DNA from: CAINEC01 sp046052065
GTDB taxonomy: Bacteria; Bacteroidota; Bacteroidia; AKYH767-A; OLB10
Direction of reading: 5' to 3'
Length of the DNA stretch: 53,313 nt
NCBI GenBank assembly: GCA_046052065.1
Contig: JBJOND010000006.1
Location: forward strand, 1 to 53,313
The notes under the pieces were generated by a model. The model worked only from the letters and a program-made list of their open reading frames with translations, was not told where the DNA came from and did not search any database. The stretch's first letter is position 1. Each line of letters opens with the position of its first letter. Shown here piece by piece: positions 23,948-32,834 of this stretch. Both the position numbers and the translations under genes were made by a program.

Positions 23948-24994
23948 TTATTTTGATAGAAATGCATCCCAGCCTTGAGCAGAGAGCGGGTGCACATTAT
24001 TTTGTTTGTCAACGAAATGGTAACCTGCGCTTTTATGAGTGATATGTCCAACAACACTTATTTCAGCACGATCTTTTACTTTTTCATATTCGCTCATGGG
24101 AATTGTAAATAGTAATTCATAATCTTCTCCGCCATTTAATGCGGCCATGGTAGCATCTAATCCGAGTTCCATTCCGAGTTCACGGGTTAAGTGATCAATT
24201 GGAAGTTTATCTTCATAAATCTGACAGCCTACATCTGACTGATGACAGATATGTAATATTTCAGAAGCCAATCCATCAGAGATATCAATCATAGATGTTG
24301 GTTGTAAATACCAGGTTTTAAAGCGTTGGATAATATCTAAACGTGCTTCAGGTTTTAACTGACGCTCGAGGATATAATCAAACCCTTGTAAGTCGGGTTG
24401 TGCATTCGGATTTTCGAGGAAGATTTGTTTTTCACGATTTAGAAGTTGTAGTCCCATGTATGCTCCACCTAAATCGCCAGTCACGCAAATCAAATCATTT
24501 TCTTTAGCCCCGTTTCGATAAACGATATCTTGAGCGGGCGCAATACCAATGGCGGTGATGCTGATAATCATTCCACTTTTCGAAGAAGTGGTATCTCCAC
24601 CAACAAGGTCAACACCGTAGCGTTCGCAGGCTAAAAGAACGCCGCTATAAAATTCTTCAATAGCTTCTAGCGAGAAGCGATTAGAAATTCCTAGGCCGAG
24701 GGTTATTTGCTTAGGAATAGCATTCATGGCACATACATCACTGATGTTAACCACTACCGATTTATAGCCTAAGTGTTTTAATGGGCAATAGGAAAGATCA
24801 AAGTGAACGCCTTCCAAAAGCAGGTCGGTAGTTATAACTGTCTGGCCTTCGCCATTATCAACTACTGCCGCATCGTCGCCAATACCTTTAATACTACCTG
24901 ATTGCGTAAGCTTTACTTGATTTTTGATATGTTCTATTAATCCGAACTCCCCTAAATTCTGTAGTTCAGTTCTGTTGTTTTTATTTTCAAACAT
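23948..24994 (-). CDS. thiL: Thiamine-monophosphate kinase
   Basis: Last step of thiamine diphosphate synthesis: ATP-dependent phosphorylation of thiamine monophosphate. The 348-aa product has the N-terminal LGEFGLIEHI, the Mg/ATP-binding GIGDDAAVV (Asp40-Asp41), TDLLLEGVHFD (57-66), the DVCAMNA segment, GDLGGAYMG and SDGLASE. These are the standard motifs of this PurM-like-fold family. The ATG at 24994 is supported by homologue N-termini and by a perfect -7 box only 4 bases upstream, which predicts a leaderless mRNA. Confidence 0.96.
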   Translation of the reverse strand: MFENKNNRTELQNLGEFGLIEHIKNQVKLTQSGSIKGIGDDAAVVDNGEGQTVITTDLLLEGVHFDLSYCPLKHLGYKSVVVNISDVCAMNAIPKQITLGLGISNRFSLEAIEEFYSGVLLACERYGVDLVGGDTTSSKSGMIISITAIGIAPAQDIVYRNGAKENDLICVTGDLGGAYMGLQLLNREKQIFLENPNAQPDLQGFDYILERQLKPEARLDIIQRFKTWYLQPTSMIDISDGLASEILHICHQSDVGCQIYEDKLPIDHLTRELGMELGLDATMAALNGGEDYELLFTIPMSEYEKVKDRAEISVVGHITHKSAGYHFVDKQNNVHPLSAQGWDAFLSK

Positions 24995-24998
24995 GGGG

Positions 24999-25006
24999 CA
25001 AAGATA
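24999..25006 (-). promoter_or_regulatory. -7 promoter box TATCTTTG, leaderless position for thiL
   Basis: On the minus strand TATCTTTG is followed by CCCC and then the thiL ATG. The start site expected 5-8 bases after the box coincides with the ATG. Confidence 0.6.
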
Positions 25007-25210
25007 ATGAGAGAATTGGTCCGAGGGTCAATTGAGAGATTGAGAATGAAATCATATCAAAATATAATGGCTCAAAAACAGTGATTTAAATCGAGGCAAG
25101 AGAGCGACATTATACATTCACAAACCTTTATTATAATATTAAGAAATTGTTAAGTGGGGGAAGTAACATTATAAAAAAGTTAACTTCGCCCCATTAAACA
25201 GATTAAAATT

Positions 25211-25858
25211 ATGTCAACATTTGGATTCTTAAAGTATTTCGTTCCTCAGGATCGTAAATTCTTCCCTCTATTTGATAAAGCAGCATCGAACGTTCACGAA
25301 GGTGGAAAAGCGATTTATGCTTTGGTAACAGCTGAAACTAGCGAAGAAAGAACACATTATCTACGCTTAATAGAAAAAATCGAACATCAGGGCGATGAAA
25401 TTACGCATGAGATTTTTACAGAATTGAGTAAAAATTTTATTACGCCTTATGATCGCGAAGATATTCACCGATTAGTAACTGCAATTGATGATATTATTGA
25501 TTTTATTCATGGATCATCTAAGCGAATCGAATTATATAAAATTGAAAAGTTTGATAATGATGTTATTAAGTTAGCTGAATTAATTGAGCACACGACAGAT
25601 GAATTGCGTCGTGCAGTTTTAGAATTAAAGAATATGCAGAAGATGCGTGACATTACAGCATCATTAGTTCGTATTAATAGCATTGAAAATCATGCAGACG
25701 ATATTTTTGATCATGCTGTAGCCAATTTGTTTGAGAAGGAAACAAACGCTGTGCAGATTATTAAGATGAAGGAGATTTTACAATCATTAGAAACAGCTAC
25801 CGATAAATGCGAAGATGCTGCTAATGTGATTGAGTCAATTATGATTAAAATGGCTTAA
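25211..25858 (+). CDS. DUF47 (PhoU-like) phosphate transport accessory protein
   Basis: A 215-aa, all-helical, soluble protein of the DUF47/PhoU-like family, encoded immediately before the PiT transporter with an 11-base gap, as in many bacteria where the pair forms one low-affinity phosphate uptake system. Characteristic segments are VHEGGKAIYALV, EHQGDEITHEIF, LSKNFITPYDREDIHRL and IDDIIDFIHGSSKRIELY; the repeated E/D-x-x-D motifs in PhoU-like three-helix bundles bind metal clusters. It probably gates or regulates the partner transporter rather than carrying phosphate itself. Confidence 0.93.
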   Translation: MSTFGFLKYFVPQDRKFFPLFDKAASNVHEGGKAIYALVTAETSEERTHYLRLIEKIEHQGDEITHEIFTELSKNFITPYDREDIHRLVTAIDDIIDFIHGSSKRIELYKIEKFDNDVIKLAELIEHTTDELRRAVLELKNMQKMRDITASLVRINSIENHADDIFDHAVANLFEKETNAVQIIKMKEILQSLETATDKCEDAANVIESIMIKMA

Positions 25859-25869
25859 GGCAAACTACT

Positions 25870-26973
25870 ATGCTTACATTATTAGTAATCGTTATTATTC
25901 TTGCCATTGTATTTGATTTTATCAATGGTTTTCATGATGCAGCCAATTCAATTGCAACGGTAGTAAGTACGCAAGTATTAAGTCCTGTAGCAGCTGTTAT
26001 TTGGGCCGCATTTTTTAATGTGCTTGCATTTTGGCTATTCAAGCTACATGTAGCTGATACGGTATCAAAAACAGTCACCGGAGATATAACACTATATGTT
26101 GTACTTGCGGGATTAATTGCTGCTATTATTTGGAACTTACTTACCTGGTGGTTAGGAATTCCTTCAAGTTCGTCACATACTTTAATTGGCGGGTTTGGCG
26201 GTGCTGCTATTGCCCACGGTGGGTGGGATTGTGTTGGTTGGTATAAGGCAGGAAAAGAAGGTGTTGCGTGGTATAATGGAGGAATGCCTTCGGGGGTATT
26301 GGTAGTAATTGCGTTTATTGTAATTGCGCCCGTTGTAGGGATGTTATTTTCCTATGTCATCTCCGTAATTACGCTTCATATTTGCAAGAAGGTTCGTCCA
26401 TCGAAAGTAGATAAGGTATTCCGCAAATTACAATTAGCATCAAGTGCTTTGTTTAGCTTAGGTCATGGTGGTAATGATGCACAAAAAGTAATGGGGATCA
26501 TATCAGCGGCCTTATTAATTTACATGAAGCATTTGGAATCAACGGGTATGGCAATCCCTGAATGGGCAAATGTGGTGAGAGAACTGGATCCTAAGACGGG
26601 TAAAATGTCTATCAAAGATATACCTACTTGGGTTGAAATCAGTTGTTATTCTGCTATTGGTTTGGGTACAATGTTCGGAGGATGGAAAATTGTAAAAACA
26701 ATGGGTAGCAAGATTACGAAACTAACACCGTTTGAAGGCTTCTCTGCAGAGACAGCAGGTGCTGCCACTTTATTTGCAACAAGTTCAATGGGTATTCCAG
26801 TGAGTACTACGCATACAATTACAGGCTCTATTATAGGAGTAGGAATGATGAAAAGAGTTTCTGCGGTTAGATGGGGTGTTACTATTAGTTTATTATGGGC
26901 GTGGATTTTAACCATCCCGATTTCAGGTTTATTAGCTGCTTTAACCTATTATTTGATAACGCTATTTATTTGA
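25870..26973 (+). CDS. Inorganic phosphate transporter, PiT family
   Basis: A 367-aa inner-membrane carrier driven by a proton or sodium gradient that imports phosphate as a metal complex or ion. Both halves of the inverted repeat show the PiT signature: GFHDAANSIATVV at residues 20-32 and LGHGGNDAQKVMG around 198-210, with the phosphate/cation-binding Asn/Asp residues. About ten membrane helices. GIPVSTTHTITG near residue 315 and GIPSSSSHTLIGG near residue 97 are the duplicated serine-rich re-entrant motifs. Co-transcribed with the DUF47 gene and ended by a strong terminator. Confidence 0.95.
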   Translation: MLTLLVIVIILAIVFDFINGFHDAANSIATVVSTQVLSPVAAVIWAAFFNVLAFWLFKLHVADTVSKTVTGDITLYVVLAGLIAAIIWNLLTWWLGIPSSSSHTLIGGFGGAAIAHGGWDCVGWYKAGKEGVAWYNGGMPSGVLVVIAFIVIAPVVGMLFSYVISVITLHICKKVRPSKVDKVFRKLQLASSALFSLGHGGNDAQKVMGIISAALLIYMKHLESTGMAIPEWANVVRELDPKTGKMSIKDIPTWVEISCYSAIGLGTMFGGWKIVKTMGSKITKLTPFEGFSAETAGAATLFATSSMGIPVSTTHTITGSIIGVGMMKRVSAVRWGVTISLLWAWILTIPISGLLAALTYYLITLFI

Positions 26974-26995
26974 TAGCATTGATTTAAGTTTTATA

Positions 26996-27033
26996 AAAAC
27001 CCTGCAGTTCTAAAAACTGCAGGGTTTTCTTTT
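26996..27033 (+). terminator. Intrinsic terminator after the phosphate transporter
   Basis: AAAACCCTGCAGTT, 5-base loop, AACTGCAGGGTTTT, then CTTTTT: a 14-bp perfect stem. Confidence 0.92.
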
Positions 27034-27091
27034 TCAGGTAGTTCCGTTTTAGCAAGGTTGCAGAAATTTAAAAAAAGGGTTGGAGGGGGTG

Positions 27092-27099
27092 CATCTTTG
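27092..27099 (+). promoter_or_regulatory. Probable -7 promoter box CATCTTTG for the VWA gene
   Basis: One mismatch (first base) from TATCTTTG, 28 bases before the ATG at 27128 and downstream of the phosphate-operon terminator. Weak evidence. Confidence 0.35.
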
Positions 27100-27127
27100 C
27101 CTCACTAATTTTAAAACAACTCACAAC

Positions 27128-27778
27128 ATGAAATCAAAAACGTATTATCAGCTGATCATGGATGCTAGTAGCAGCATGTCAGGCGTGCAAATTGAAACGC
27201 TTAACGCATTGAACTCACAGATTGAGTCTATTCGTAAAACGGCAGCAAAAAATCCTGAACAAAAAATTTATGTATCACTTACTTTGTTCGATACAGTTGT
27301 AAAAGAGGTAATTACTAATTCGGCTCCGAATTGTATTCAATTATTAACCCGAAGTCAGTATCAACCTGGTGGATGCACAGCCTTATTAGATGCAATCGGA
27401 TCACGCATTGCACAATTAGAAGAGGTTGTTACACCAGAGGATGATGTAGTGATGGTTATCTTAACGGATGGAGAAGAAAACTCTTCACAGTTTTATAACT
27501 ACGCACAAATTGCGAATAAAATCAAAACACTTACGGATAAAGGAAACTGGTCGTTTTCATTCTTAGGAGCAGATATCGATGCATGGAGTATTGCTAGAAA
27601 TTTAAATATTAGACAAGATGAAGTACGATCATTTTCTAAGGATCAAATGTGTTGCTCAATGGATGTTGTAGCAGCTGATTTTGATGGTTACATGTTGAAA
27701 AAGACCATGGGTATTCGTTCCAACAAGTTGTTTGGAAATGATGACGATGCTCCGATCAATCCTCGTCCAAAGATTTAA
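27128..27778 (+). CDS. Small von Willebrand factor A domain protein
   Basis: A 216-aa cytoplasmic protein that is essentially one VWA domain. The metal-ion-dependent adhesion site is complete: Asp12-x-Ser14-x-Ser16 (DASSSMSG), Thr84 in GGCTALLDA and Asp114 in LTDGEENSS. No signal peptide or membrane segment. I start at the ATG at 27128; the frame is open upstream only through a TTG. Stand-alone VWA proteins of this kind (TerY-like) often act as scaffolds in stress-response or chaperone complexes. The next gene, DUF6717, follows after 67 bases in the same direction, so they may be co-expressed. Partner unknown. Confidence 0.85.
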   Translation: MKSKTYYQLIMDASSSMSGVQIETLNALNSQIESIRKTAAKNPEQKIYVSLTLFDTVVKEVITNSAPNCIQLLTRSQYQPGGCTALLDAIGSRIAQLEEVVTPEDDVVMVILTDGEENSSQFYNYAQIANKIKTLTDKGNWSFSFLGADIDAWSIARNLNIRQDEVRSFSKDQMCCSMDVVAADFDGYMLKKTMGIRSNKLFGNDDDAPINPRPKI

Positions 27779-27845
27779 TTAATTGTTTAAGTGTCTTTCT
27801 AGTTTGCAATTCAATAATAAAATAATAGTATTAAAAAATCAATTT

Positions 27846-28199
27846 ATGAAAAACACAATTGTTCCTCCAACACAAAATGCGATGATGTCATTGGCCTTAT
27901 ATCGCGAAGAAACAACCTGGAAATTTGATGATGACCGAAAGGGTATTATTGCAGAGCCCTTTGTATTAGGCATGTCAGAAATTATCAGTTCGTATTTAAC
28001 AGAAGGAAAAGAAACATCGACAATCATTTTCAGTGCAAATCCGTTTCCGGGCGCACACTGTTTAAAGTTAGAAAGAGAAGAATCAAATGGAGGCTGGTAC
28101 CAAGTAAAAGAAACGGAAATGCGTGGTTGGTTATGTCCGGTAACGAGAGTTTATATGGGAGGAATTCCCTCTCAAATTTACTTTCATGTGTTTGGATAA
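27846..28199 (+). CDS. DUF6717 family protein
   Basis: A 117-aa protein resembling the small DUF6717 family by pattern: TTWKFDDDRKGIIAEPFVLGMSEII near the N-terminus, IIFSANPFPGAHCLKLER in the middle, and NGGWYQVKETEMRGWLCPV toward the end. No signal peptide, no membrane helix, no known activity. The start at 27846 is the first ATG that gives a family-like N-terminus; the longer frame begins with TTG inside AT-rich DNA. Located between the VWA gene and a terminator, so the two genes may form one transcript. Function unknown. Confidence 0.7.
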   Translation: MKNTIVPPTQNAMMSLALYREETTWKFDDDRKGIIAEPFVLGMSEIISSYLTEGKETSTIIFSANPFPGAHCLKLEREESNGGWYQVKETEMRGWLCPVTRVYMGGIPSQIYFHVFG

Positions 28200-28308
28200 T
28201 TGTTGAAATGAAAAATGTATTTAAAAGAATTTCCAGCATTGTGTAGGCTTGATGAATCATTTCATAAATCCTATAACCCCCGGCCTTCATTTTTGAAGGA
28301 CAATGCAA

Positions 28309-28339
28309 CGGTGTTAAAATAATTTTACACCGATTTTTT
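28309..28339 (+). terminator. Intrinsic terminator after the DUF6717 gene
   Basis: CGGTGT, AT-rich loop with further pairing, ACACCG followed by ATTTTTT. Confidence 0.7.
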
Positions 28340-28350
28340 GGAAGGAGTGG

Positions 28351-28390
28351 TGCAGCGTATCTCTTTTAGGAGGTATTGCTGCATTATTCT
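28351..28390 (+). promoter_or_regulatory. Strong hairpin in front of the 417-aa gene
   Basis: TGCAGCGTATCTC pairs with GAGGTA-T-TGCTGCA across a 6-base loop: 13 pairs, two of them G.U, one bulge, followed by TTATTCTTT. It starts 12 bases after the previous terminator and ends 43 bases before the ATG at 28426. Either a second, tandem terminator or a leader hairpin of the next gene. Confidence 0.5.
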
Positions 28391-28425
28391 TTCATAAATT
28401 AATTTAATTATATAAATTTACGATA

Positions 28426-29679
28426 ATGATTGTACATTTAATTAGAACCAAGGGAGTAAGCGACGAATTATATTTCGGTTGCCATGAATTTTTAAATCAA
28501 TTTGTAGGGCCTTATAGCTTTGTAATGAGTGATAAACCTAGAGAGATCACTATTAAAGATGAGATCAGATTTGTTAAGCCGGAAGACCCGAGATATGCTA
28601 TAAAAGAAAAAATTCGATATAGTCAATATATGCCTCCAGCAGAAAGTAAAATTCAAGAACGCAAATCTTGGAGGGATTTATTTCGAATCAACAATAAATA
28701 TAGAAAGTCAAAGGATGTTAAAGAATCTAATCTGCATGATTCAAGGCGATTTGAGATACTTGAAGATCGTAATGAGGATTATGCTCCAGCTTCATTTCAT
28801 TCTGAACCGGTCGTAGAAGAACTTTCTGATTTTTATTTTTCAGAAAATGCAGAACCATATATTGTTATTCTCTTAACCGAACATGCTAATCATGAAAATT
28901 GGTTTGTAGGATATGACCCAAATTTGAAAGGCAATTATTTTATTCATACCGATGGATGGGATCATTTTACCTCGGGAGATCCTCGATATCCTATCTGTTA
29001 TCATATTGTGAGTACGCTTTTAAAACATTCAATGTTTGATAATCCTCAAGAGATGGGTAACTATATGCACTATGAATCGAAAGGATGTATGATGGACTTT
29101 TGTCAGAACAAATCAGAGGTAATGTTAAAGCTCCGTACTGCTGATGTTTGTCCTGATTGCCAGGATTTGATTCGAAAGAAAAGTATACCACATATGCAAT
29201 TGCGTTATACGTTCGATGTGATGGAGGATATTCGCAGGCAGTTGTTGTTTAAAGATCGTTACGACTTATTGAGACAAGCAACTCCAATGTTGATTAAAGG
29301 CCGTGCTCAAAAAATTGTATTGCCAGAGATGGGAATGTTGCAAATAAATTTATCTCCTACAGAAAGGGCCGTTTATCTTTTATTTTTAAACCATCCTGAA
29401 GGAATTCGGTTGGCAGAAATGGGAGACTATAAAGCAGAATTACGAGGTATACTAAATAAGGTAAGTCCGAGTGATAGTAGAGAAACAATTGAAGGTCAGC
29501 TTGAGAATTTGTGCGAATACAACAGCAATTCTTTGAGTGAGAAAATGTCGAGGATAAAAAGAAAGTTCGATGAAAAGTTGGGAGCGGCTATGTCGGAACA
29601 TTATTACATAAAAGGGCCTAATGGTGGAATTAAAAAAATAGACTTAGATAGAAATCTGTTAAAATTCGAAGATAACTAG
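28426..29679 (+). CDS. Unknown protein with zinc-cluster-like cysteines and C-terminal helix-turn-helix-like region
   Basis: A 417-aa protein of unknown function without signal peptide or membrane helices. Residues 1-120 are charged and variable looking. Residues about 140-215 contain LTEHANHENWFVGYDP and a GDPRYPICYHIVS segment. Then comes a cysteine cluster C221-x4-C226-x15-C242-x2-C245 with the local text GCMMDFCQNKSEV and LRTADVCPDC. It resembles the metal-binding cysteines downstream of the active site in archaemetzincins, but no HExxH motif exists here, so protease activity is not expected. The last 110 residues (from NLSPTERAVYLLFLNHPEGI) look like a winged-helix/HTH module followed by a coiled region ending SRIKRKFDEKL. 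A metal-sensing or DNA-binding regulator is a guess only. Confidence 0.6.
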   Translation: MIVHLIRTKGVSDELYFGCHEFLNQFVGPYSFVMSDKPREITIKDEIRFVKPEDPRYAIKEKIRYSQYMPPAESKIQERKSWRDLFRINNKYRKSKDVKESNLHDSRRFEILEDRNEDYAPASFHSEPVVEELSDFYFSENAEPYIVILLTEHANHENWFVGYDPNLKGNYFIHTDGWDHFTSGDPRYPICYHIVSTLLKHSMFDNPQEMGNYMHYESKGCMMDFCQNKSEVMLKLRTADVCPDCQDLIRKKSIPHMQLRYTFDVMEDIRRQLLFKDRYDLLRQATPMLIKGRAQKIVLPEMGMLQINLSPTERAVYLLFLNHPEGIRLAEMGDYKAELRGILNKVSPSDSRETIEGQLENLCEYNSNSLSEKMSRIKRKFDEKLGAAMSEHYYIKGPNGGIKKIDLDRNLLKFEDN

Positions 29680-29722
29680 TTTTTACATAGTAGAATAGTT
29701 TTTTTGTTATGCTTCATTTCGT

Positions 29723-29730
29723 TACTTTTG
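29723..29730 (+). promoter_or_regulatory. -7 promoter box TACTTTTG for the yceI operon
   Basis: Full TAnnTTTG match 25 bases before the YceI ATG. The nearest upstream TTG (29704-29706) has a 16-base spacer, shorter than usual. Confidence 0.5.
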
Positions 29731-29755
29731 ACGAAAGTAAAAAAATAAAAAAATT

Positions 29756-30289
29756 ATGAATAAGCAATTATGGGTAATTGATCCCGTTCACTCTGACATC
29801 TCTTTCAAAGTACGTCACATGATGATTACTAACGTGACTGGTACATTTGACAATTTTACAGCGAAGATGCATTCTTCTGAAAAAGATTTTTCAGATGCTG
29901 AAATCGATTTCGAAGCACAGATAGATTCTGTTAATACGCGTAATGAGCAACGTGATGGTCACTTGAAAAGTGATGATTTCTTCAGCGCGGCTACTTATCC
30001 AACAGTAACTTTCGCTCACGGAAAATTAAAAAGCAAGGGTGATCATAAGTATGATTTGATGGGTGATATTACTATCAAAGGTGTAACGAAACCTATCACA
30101 TTGGCTTGTGAATTTACAGGAACTGTAATTGATCCTTGGGGACAAGCTAAGGCAGGTTTTGAAATTAATGCAGTAATCAATCGTTCAGAATTTGGTTTAA
30201 CATGGAATGCAAGTAATGAAGAGGGAGATGTTGTATTGGCGGAAGAAGTAAAGCTTGCTTTAAACATCCAGATGATTAAGCAAATGTAA
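29756..30289 (+). CDS. YceI family lipid/isoprenoid-binding protein
   Basis: A 177-aa lipocalin-like beta-barrel. The family's WVIDPVHSDISFKVRHMMITNVTGTF start is unmistakable, as are EKDFSDAEIDFEAQIDSVNT-type strands, the RDGHLKSDDFF motif and GDITIKGVTKPITL. YceI proteins bind isoprenoid quinones or amphiphilic lipids in the barrel. Unlike E. coli YceI, this one has no signal peptide, so it should be cytoplasmic, which is common in Bacteroidota. The hybrid kinase gene starts 5 bases later, suggesting co-transcription; whether the bound lipid has anything to do with signalling is not known. Confidence 0.93.
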   Translation: MNKQLWVIDPVHSDISFKVRHMMITNVTGTFDNFTAKMHSSEKDFSDAEIDFEAQIDSVNTRNEQRDGHLKSDDFFSAATYPTVTFAHGKLKSKGDHKYDLMGDITIKGVTKPITLACEFTGTVIDPWGQAKAGFEINAVINRSEFGLTWNASNEEGDVVLAEEVKLALNIQMIKQM

Positions 30290-30294
30290 TTTTG

Positions 30295-32832
30295 ATGATA
30301 CAGAATTTAAGAAAGAACATCTATCGTTGGTTAAAGGCTAGGCTAAAAACTGAACAACGGATGTTCTTTTTTTATGGTGCTTTATTTGGAAGTGCATTTC
30401 CAATTGTTGGTACCTTGTGGCAAAGTTTATTTGCCTATAATAGTTTGTCTCCAACACATTGGATGATGTGTCAGATGGAAGCACCTACCTTGTGGATTAT
30501 TGATTTAGCTCCGTTGGTGTTGGCCATTGTTGCATCGTATGCTGGTCGTGCTTTAGATTTAATTAATCAAAAGAACGTAGAAGCAAACGAACGCTATATG
30601 CAAATGGCCAAGCTTCGTGAATCAGCTGATGCAGCCAATAAATCAAAAGGAGAATTTTTAGCGAACATGTCGCATGAGATTCGTACGCCCATGAATGCTA
30701 TCATTGGGATGAGTTATCTGATGAAGAAAACTTCACTCAATGAAAAGCAAAAAGATTACAATCATAAAATAGAAGTTTCTGCTCGTAATTTATTGCGAAT
30801 CATAGATGACATTCTCGACTTTTCAAAAATTGAAGCAGGGAAACTGACGCTCGAACATTCGAATTTATTTTTAGATGAATTAATTTCTGAAGTATCGGAT
30901 GCAGTGAATGTGAAACTGCAAAATAAAAATGAAGTTGAATTAGTAACTTCTGTCGATCCACTTATTCCACCGGTTATTTTAGGAGATAGTGTTCGTTTAC
31001 GTCAGGTATTATTGAATTTAACTGATAACGCAGCGAAGTTTACGAAAGCAGGTGAAGTGAAATTATCTGCGAAGCTCGTTAAGAAATTATCTTACGGATT
31101 AATCATTCACTTTAGTGTGGAGGATACAGGGATTGGTATTTCGCAAGAGCAAATAGACAAGTTATTTTCTCCTTTTCAGCAAGCAGATTTGTCGACTACA
31201 CGAAAATTTGGTGGTACTGGATTAGGTCTTGTAATTTGCAAGCGTATTGTTGAAATGATGGATGGAGAATTAGATGTGCAGAGCAAGGAAGGGAAGGGGT
31301 CTGTGTTTTCATTTAATGCATTTTTTAGTTTGGCAGATTCTCAAGAAGATGAAACAGAAGTTGTAGTTTCAATGAAGGGACGTAAAGCCTTACTCGTTGA
31401 TGACTCAGAATCGGCTCGCATTGTATTAAATGAAATGTTGAATTCATTAGGCTTTGATGTAGTTGTTGCTAACGATGCATTTGAAGCCATTGAGATTTTT
31501 GAGAAAGAACAAAAATCAGATAAGCATTTATCGTTGATGGTTGTCGACTGGCAAATGCCAGGAATGGATGGATTGCAATTAGTGCGTGAAATAAAAGCCA
31601 AAGAAGGATTAGAGGTTCCTTCTATTTTAATGGTGACCGCTTACGGATTAGAATCAGTGCGCGAAGCAGCTAAGCAGAAATTAGTCGATGGTGTTTTATT
31701 AAAACCAATTAATACTTCTACGTTAAACGATACACTCAATAGCATTCTTCATCTGAACGATAAAAAGAGTGGAACTAAATTTAACGCCGATAACGAAGGT
31801 GACCTATCCATCTTTAAAGGTTATTTGGAAGGGGTGCGAGTGTTATTAGTAGAGGATAATGATATCAATTTACAGCTTGCAGAAGAATTACTATCGGATG
31901 TAGGTGTAATCTATTCTGCTGCACGTAACGGATTAGAAGCAGTTGATAAGGTTAATACAGAAACGTTTGATGCCGTGTTGATGGATATTCAAATGCCAGA
32001 GATGGATGGCTTAACAGCTACAAAAAAAATCAGAGAGGATAAACGCAAAGACAATCTTCCAATTATAGCCATGACAGCGCATGCGTTGAAAGGCGAGAAA
32101 GAGAAAAGTCTAGCAGCTGGTATGAATGATCATATCACTAAACCGATTGATCCAACTATTTTATACAAGGCGCTCATTAAATATGTGAAAGGTATTGATG
32201 TCAATCAAAATGCTACAGTCGTAACGAAAGAAAATAAATTCGTATTAGAAATAGAAGGACTCGATGTAAAAGAAGGATTAAATCGCATTGGAGGTAAAGT
32301 TGATTCTTATAAGAAATTGCTGGAAACTTTTATCAGAAATTATGAAAACACTTCTGATGTAGTTTTGAAATGGAAGTCTGAAAATAATTTGAAAGAACTA
32401 GCGCCTCTAATGCATACCATTGCAGGTGTTTGTGGAAATATTGGTGCGAAGGAAATTTACGTAGTGGCGTATCCGTTATCTCATGCATTTAAAATAATGG
32501 CTGACGAGAATTCGGGTACATTAACAATTCCTCAGCAAAAACAATTGGAGTATATTGCAGATAAGTTACAAAAGTTGGTTTCTGATTTAAAGCAGAAGCT
32601 AACATCATCAGAAGCTAACGACGATTCAAAAGCAATAATCACAGATGATGAATGGTTATCCAAGATTGAAGTATTGAAAAAACTCATTGAAGGTCAAGAT
32701 GGAACAGCAGTAGATGTATGTCAAACACTTTTAACTACAGTTCAATTATCTGACGATAAAAAAGCAACGCTCGTAAAAATTAAAAATCTGCTCGATGAAT
32801 TTGAATTCGACGAAGCATTATCATTATTATAG
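30295..32832 (+). CDS. Hybrid sensor histidine kinase (TM-HisKA-HATPase-REC-REC-HPt)
   Basis: An 845-aa membrane-bound hybrid kinase. Two membrane helices with a short extracytoplasmic loop occupy residues about 25-90, so there is no large sensor domain. HisKA follows, with the phosphoacceptor His127 in MSHEIRTPMN, then an ATPase domain with N, G1 (DTGIGI) and G2 (GGTGLGL) boxes. Two receiver domains each keep the phosphorylatable Asp (VVDWQMPGMDG and LMDIQMPEMDG), and an HPt domain follows with the histidine in PLMHTIAGVCG. Start at the ATG 30295. The cyclase-response-regulator gene begins 2 bases after the stop, so the phosphate very likely ends on that protein: kinase, receiver, HPt, then separate receiver. 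Confidence 0.93.
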   Translation: MIQNLRKNIYRWLKARLKTEQRMFFFYGALFGSAFPIVGTLWQSLFAYNSLSPTHWMMCQMEAPTLWIIDLAPLVLAIVASYAGRALDLINQKNVEANERYMQMAKLRESADAANKSKGEFLANMSHEIRTPMNAIIGMSYLMKKTSLNEKQKDYNHKIEVSARNLLRIIDDILDFSKIEAGKLTLEHSNLFLDELISEVSDAVNVKLQNKNEVELVTSVDPLIPPVILGDSVRLRQVLLNLTDNAAKFTKAGEVKLSAKLVKKLSYGLIIHFSVEDTGIGISQEQIDKLFSPFQQADLSTTRKFGGTGLGLVICKRIVEMMDGELDVQSKEGKGSVFSFNAFFSLADSQEDETEVVVSMKGRKALLVDDSESARIVLNEMLNSLGFDVVVANDAFEAIEIFEKEQKSDKHLSLMVVDWQMPGMDGLQLVREIKAKEGLEVPSILMVTAYGLESVREAAKQKLVDGVLLKPINTSTLNDTLNSILHLNDKKSGTKFNADNEGDLSIFKGYLEGVRVLLVEDNDINLQLAEELLSDVGVIYSAARNGLEAVDKVNTETFDAVLMDIQMPEMDGLTATKKIREDKRKDNLPIIAMTAHALKGEKEKSLAAGMNDHITKPIDPTILYKALIKYVKGIDVNQNATVVTKENKFVLEIEGLDVKEGLNRIGGKVDSYKKLLETFIRNYENTSDVVLKWKSENNLKELAPLMHTIAGVCGNIGAKEIYVVAYPLSHAFKIMADENSGTLTIPQQKQLEYIADKLQKLVSDLKQKLTSSEANDDSKAIITDDEWLSKIEVLKKLIEGQDGTAVDVCQTLLTTVQLSDDKKATLVKIKNLLDEFEFDEALSLL

Positions 32833-32834
32833 AA

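Noticed and set aside
28426..29679. Archaemetzincin protease
   Set aside because: The cysteine spacing is similar but the HExxH zinc-protease motif is missing.
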